DNA of 7,323 nt from an uncultured Rubellimicrobium sp. (lineage in GTDB: Bacteria > Pseudomonadota > Alphaproteobacteria > Rhodobacterales > Rhodobacteraceae), in assembly GCA_902805995.1 (NCBI GenBank), contig CADCUU010000098.1, positions 1 to 7,323 of the forward strand, read 5' to 3'. Below the pieces are notes generated by a model, which saw only the letters and a list, made by a program, of their open reading frames with translations, had not been told where the DNA came from and did no database searches. How positions within the stretch are numbered: the stretch's first letter is position 1; every line of letters starts with the position of its first letter. A program made the position numbers and the translations under genes. Of this stretch, positions 5,637 to 7,323 are shown piece after piece.

Positions 5637-6872
5637 ATGACCACCGCCGCCAATGAGCCACCCCGTCAAGGCTTCCGGCTGAGCCAGCTTCTTTACGACA
5701 CCCGCTACCGAAGCCTCACCATTCAGGTCGTCGCGCTCGCGCTGATCGCGGCGATGATCGCCTATCTGGCGCGCAACGCCGTGGTGAACCTTCACGCCCT
5801 GGGCAAGGACATCGACTTCGGCTTCCTGAGCCGGCGCGCCGGCTATGACATCGGCCAGACGCTCATCCCCTATTCCAATAACGACAGCCACGCCCGCGCC
5901 TCGCTGGTGGGCATCTTGAACACTCTCCTGGTCGCGGGGCTGGGCTGCCTGCTCGCCACCGTGATCGGCGTCCTCGCGGGCGTGCTGCGGCTGTCGAAGA
6001 ACTGGCTCGTGGCGCGGCTGATGACCGTCTACGTGGAGGCGTTCCGGAACGTCCCGCTCCTCCTCTGGATCATCCTCGTCTACGCCGTCCTGAGCGAGTC
6101 CACCCCGGCCCCCACGGCGTTCCGTCCCGTGGAGACCGGCGAACCCGCGGCCAGCAAGCTCTTCGGCCTTATCGCCTTCACCAACCGGGGGACCTACGTT
6201 CCCGCGCCGGTCTGGGGGGAGGGGGCGCAGATCTTGGGCCTCGTGCTGCTCCTGTCCATCGCCGCGGTCTTCATCTGGCGCGCCATCGCGCGGCGGCGGC
6301 AGATGGCGACGGGACGGCCGCAGCCGGTCCTCTGGGTCTCGCTCGCTCTCCTGATCCTTCCGTTCCTCATCGCGTTTCTGGCCCTTGGACGGCCGCTCAC
6401 CTTCGACATCCCGACCATTCGCGAGACCGGGATCGCCCGCTTCAACGGCGGGATCAACGTCCTGAACTCGCTTGTGGCACTGTGGATCGCGCTGTCGCTC
6501 TACACCGGGGCCTTCATCGCCGAGATCGTGCGTTCGGGCATCCTCGCCGTGTCGCGGGGGCAGAGCGAGGCCTCCTATGCCCTGGGCCTGCGCCCCGGCC
6601 GGACCATGCGGCTCGTGATCCTGCCCCAGGCGCTGCGAGTCATCGTGCCGCCGCTCATCTCCCAGTACCTCAACCTCACCAAGAACAGCTCCCTCGCGGT
6701 CGCGGTGGGCTATGCCGACGTGCGGGCGACCCTGGGCGGCGTGACAATGAACCAGACCGGGCGCGAGCTGGAAAGCATCCTGCTCCTCGGCCTCTTCTAC
6801 CTCATCGTGAGCCTGATCATCTCGGGCGTGATGAACCTCTACAACCGCCGCATCGCGCTCAAGGAACGCTGA
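5637..6872 (+). CDS. aapQ: General/polar L-amino-acid ABC transporter permease 1 (AapQ/BztB)
   Basis: Encodes 411 residues, the long form typical of AapQ/BztB. It forms half of the inner-membrane channel that accepts substrate from AapJ. Hydrophobic segments are visible at about 28-46, 90-116, 131-152, 196-217, 231-250, 276-298 and 378-400. The long stretch between the third segment and about 270 is the family's characteristic insertion. The ATPase-contacting EAA loop lies at about 311-330 (EASYALGLRPGRTMRLVILP), and KNSSLAVAVGYAD (349-361) is also characteristic. The ATG at 5637 is chosen; an in-frame GTG at 5598 lies inside the hairpin and would add only a proline-rich tail. The ribosome site is weak (AGGG at 5618-5621, 15 nt away), which could further lower permease output relative to AapJ. 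The TGA overlaps the aapM ATG by one base (TGATG). Confidence 0.94.
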   Translation: MTTAANEPPRQGFRLSQLLYDTRYRSLTIQVVALALIAAMIAYLARNAVVNLHALGKDIDFGFLSRRAGYDIGQTLIPYSNNDSHARASLVGILNTLLVAGLGCLLATVIGVLAGVLRLSKNWLVARLMTVYVEAFRNVPLLLWIILVYAVLSESTPAPTAFRPVETGEPAASKLFGLIAFTNRGTYVPAPVWGEGAQILGLVLLLSIAAVFIWRAIARRRQMATGRPQPVLWVSLALLILPFLIAFLALGRPLTFDIPTIRETGIARFNGGINVLNSLVALWIALSLYTGAFIAEIVRSGILAVSRGQSEASYALGLRPGRTMRLVILPQALRVIVPPLISQYLNLTKNSSLAVAVGYADVRATLGGVTMNQTGRELESILLLGLFYLIVSLIISGVMNLYNRRIALKER

Positions 6873-7323
6873 TGTCAGAGCTTCACGCCCAGACCGTCGC
6901 CTTTGCCCGCGACACCATGATGCCGCCCGTGCCGCCCCCGGTCCGGGAACGCGGCGCGATCAAGTGGCTGCGGGAGAACCTGTTTTCCGGGCCTCTCAAC
7001 ATCCTGCTGACGCTGCTGGCCGCCTGGCTCCTCTGGCTCGCGCTCAAGGACCTGCTGCCCTGGGCCTGGCGGGGCATCTGGCGGGCGGAGAGCCTCACTG
7101 ACTGCCGCGCCATCCGCAACGAACTCTACGGCGAAGGCGTGCCCGCGGCCTGCTGGGCCGTCATCACCGAACGCTGGCAGCAGCTCCTCTTCGGCTTCTA
7201 CCCGGCGGGGCAGCTCTGGCGGCCCCCGCTGGCGCTGGTGGTGTTCCTGCTGGCGGTGATGCCGATTCTCTTCTCCAACCTGCCGCGCAAGCTCCTGTGG
7301 CTTTCCATGGCGGCCCCCTTTCT
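6872..7323 (+). CDS. aapM: General/polar L-amino-acid ABC transporter permease 2 (AapM/BztC), 3' truncated by window edge
   Basis: The first 150 residues are visible and the frame is open to the last base. The N-terminus is a cytoplasmic, proline-rich tail (MSELHAQTVAFARDTMMPPV). A first membrane segment follows at about 42-63. A periplasmic part carries the AapM/BztC-typical cysteine and tryptophan region LTDCRAIRNELYGEG (75-89), AACWAVITERW (92-102) and FGFYP (107-111). A second membrane segment is at about 119-136. The full protein should be near 400 residues, so well over half, including the EAA loop, lies outside. AAGGA at 6861-6865 is a well-placed ribosome site, and the start overlaps the aapQ stop, so the two permeases are probably made in step. 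The ATPase gene aapP/bztD is expected downstream. Confidence 0.9.
   Translation, partial: MSELHAQTVAFARDTMMPPVPPPVRERGAIKWLRENLFSGPLNILLTLLAAWLLWLALKDLLPWAWRGIWRAESLTDCRAIRNELYGEGVPAACWAVITERWQQLLFGFYPAGQLWRPPLALVVFLLAVMPILFSNLPRKLLWLSMAAPF

Noticed and set aside
4503..5891. Long open frame on the minus strand (462 codons) opposite aapJ and the start of aapQ
   Set aside because: It is the mirror of a strongly codon-biased GC-rich gene, has a low-complexity composition with no recognisable family, and the + strand gene has a signal peptide, ribosome site and clear motifs.
1..7323. A previously undescribed multi-gene system
   Set aside because: Every gene seen belongs to a well-known family in an ordinary housekeeping or transport context; nothing suggests a defence island, mobile element or new operon.

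Overview
The window looks like chromosomal DNA from a high-GC alphaproteobacterium, most likely family Rhodobacteraceae (roseobacter/rhodobacter type). This rests on protein style (the AapJ/BztA-type transporter, an Atp12-family chaperone, an RluC with the alphaproteobacterial arrangement), on very strong G/C preference at third codon positions, and on Shine-Dalgarno sites with ATGA stop/start overlaps. Every recognised gene is on the + strand.

Layout. (1) Positions 1-507 hold the C-terminal two thirds of a LuxR-type quorum-sensing regulator whose start lies outside the window. (2) Positions 508-878 have no convincing gene. The base composition is visibly less GC-rich than the flanking genes, and there is a decayed 42-bp direct repeat with a 108-bp period. 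(3) Positions 879-4359 hold a compact housekeeping cluster: rarA (replication fork maintenance AAA+ ATPase), crcB (fluoride channel), rluC (23S rRNA pseudouridine synthase) and an Atp12-family F1-ATPase assembly chaperone. The last three are chained by ATGA overlaps and so are probably one translationally coupled unit. The 72-bp gap between rarA and crcB can form nested stems. (4) Positions 4360-4553 are a structured leader region. (5) Positions 4554-7323 carry the start of a polar amino-acid ABC transporter operon in the order binding protein, permease 1, permease 2 (aapJ-aapQ-aapM, called bztA-bztB-bztC in Rhodobacter). The second permease runs off the right edge, and the ATPase gene aapP/bztD is expected just beyond. 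A perfect 12-bp hairpin separates the binding-protein gene from the first permease gene.

How the genes work together. The transporter genes form one functional complex: the periplasmic binding protein captures acidic or polar amino acids and delivers them to the AapQ/AapM membrane channel. The rarA-crcB-rluC-atp12 genes share no single pathway and look like a conserved housekeeping neighbourhood. I see no insertion sequence, phage, CRISPR, toxin-antitoxin or defence gene. I did not find a new multi-gene system; the items most worth a second look are RNA-level structures (the crcB leader and the aapJ-aapQ hairpin), the intergenic repeat, and a replaced conserved residue in the LuxR DNA-binding domain.
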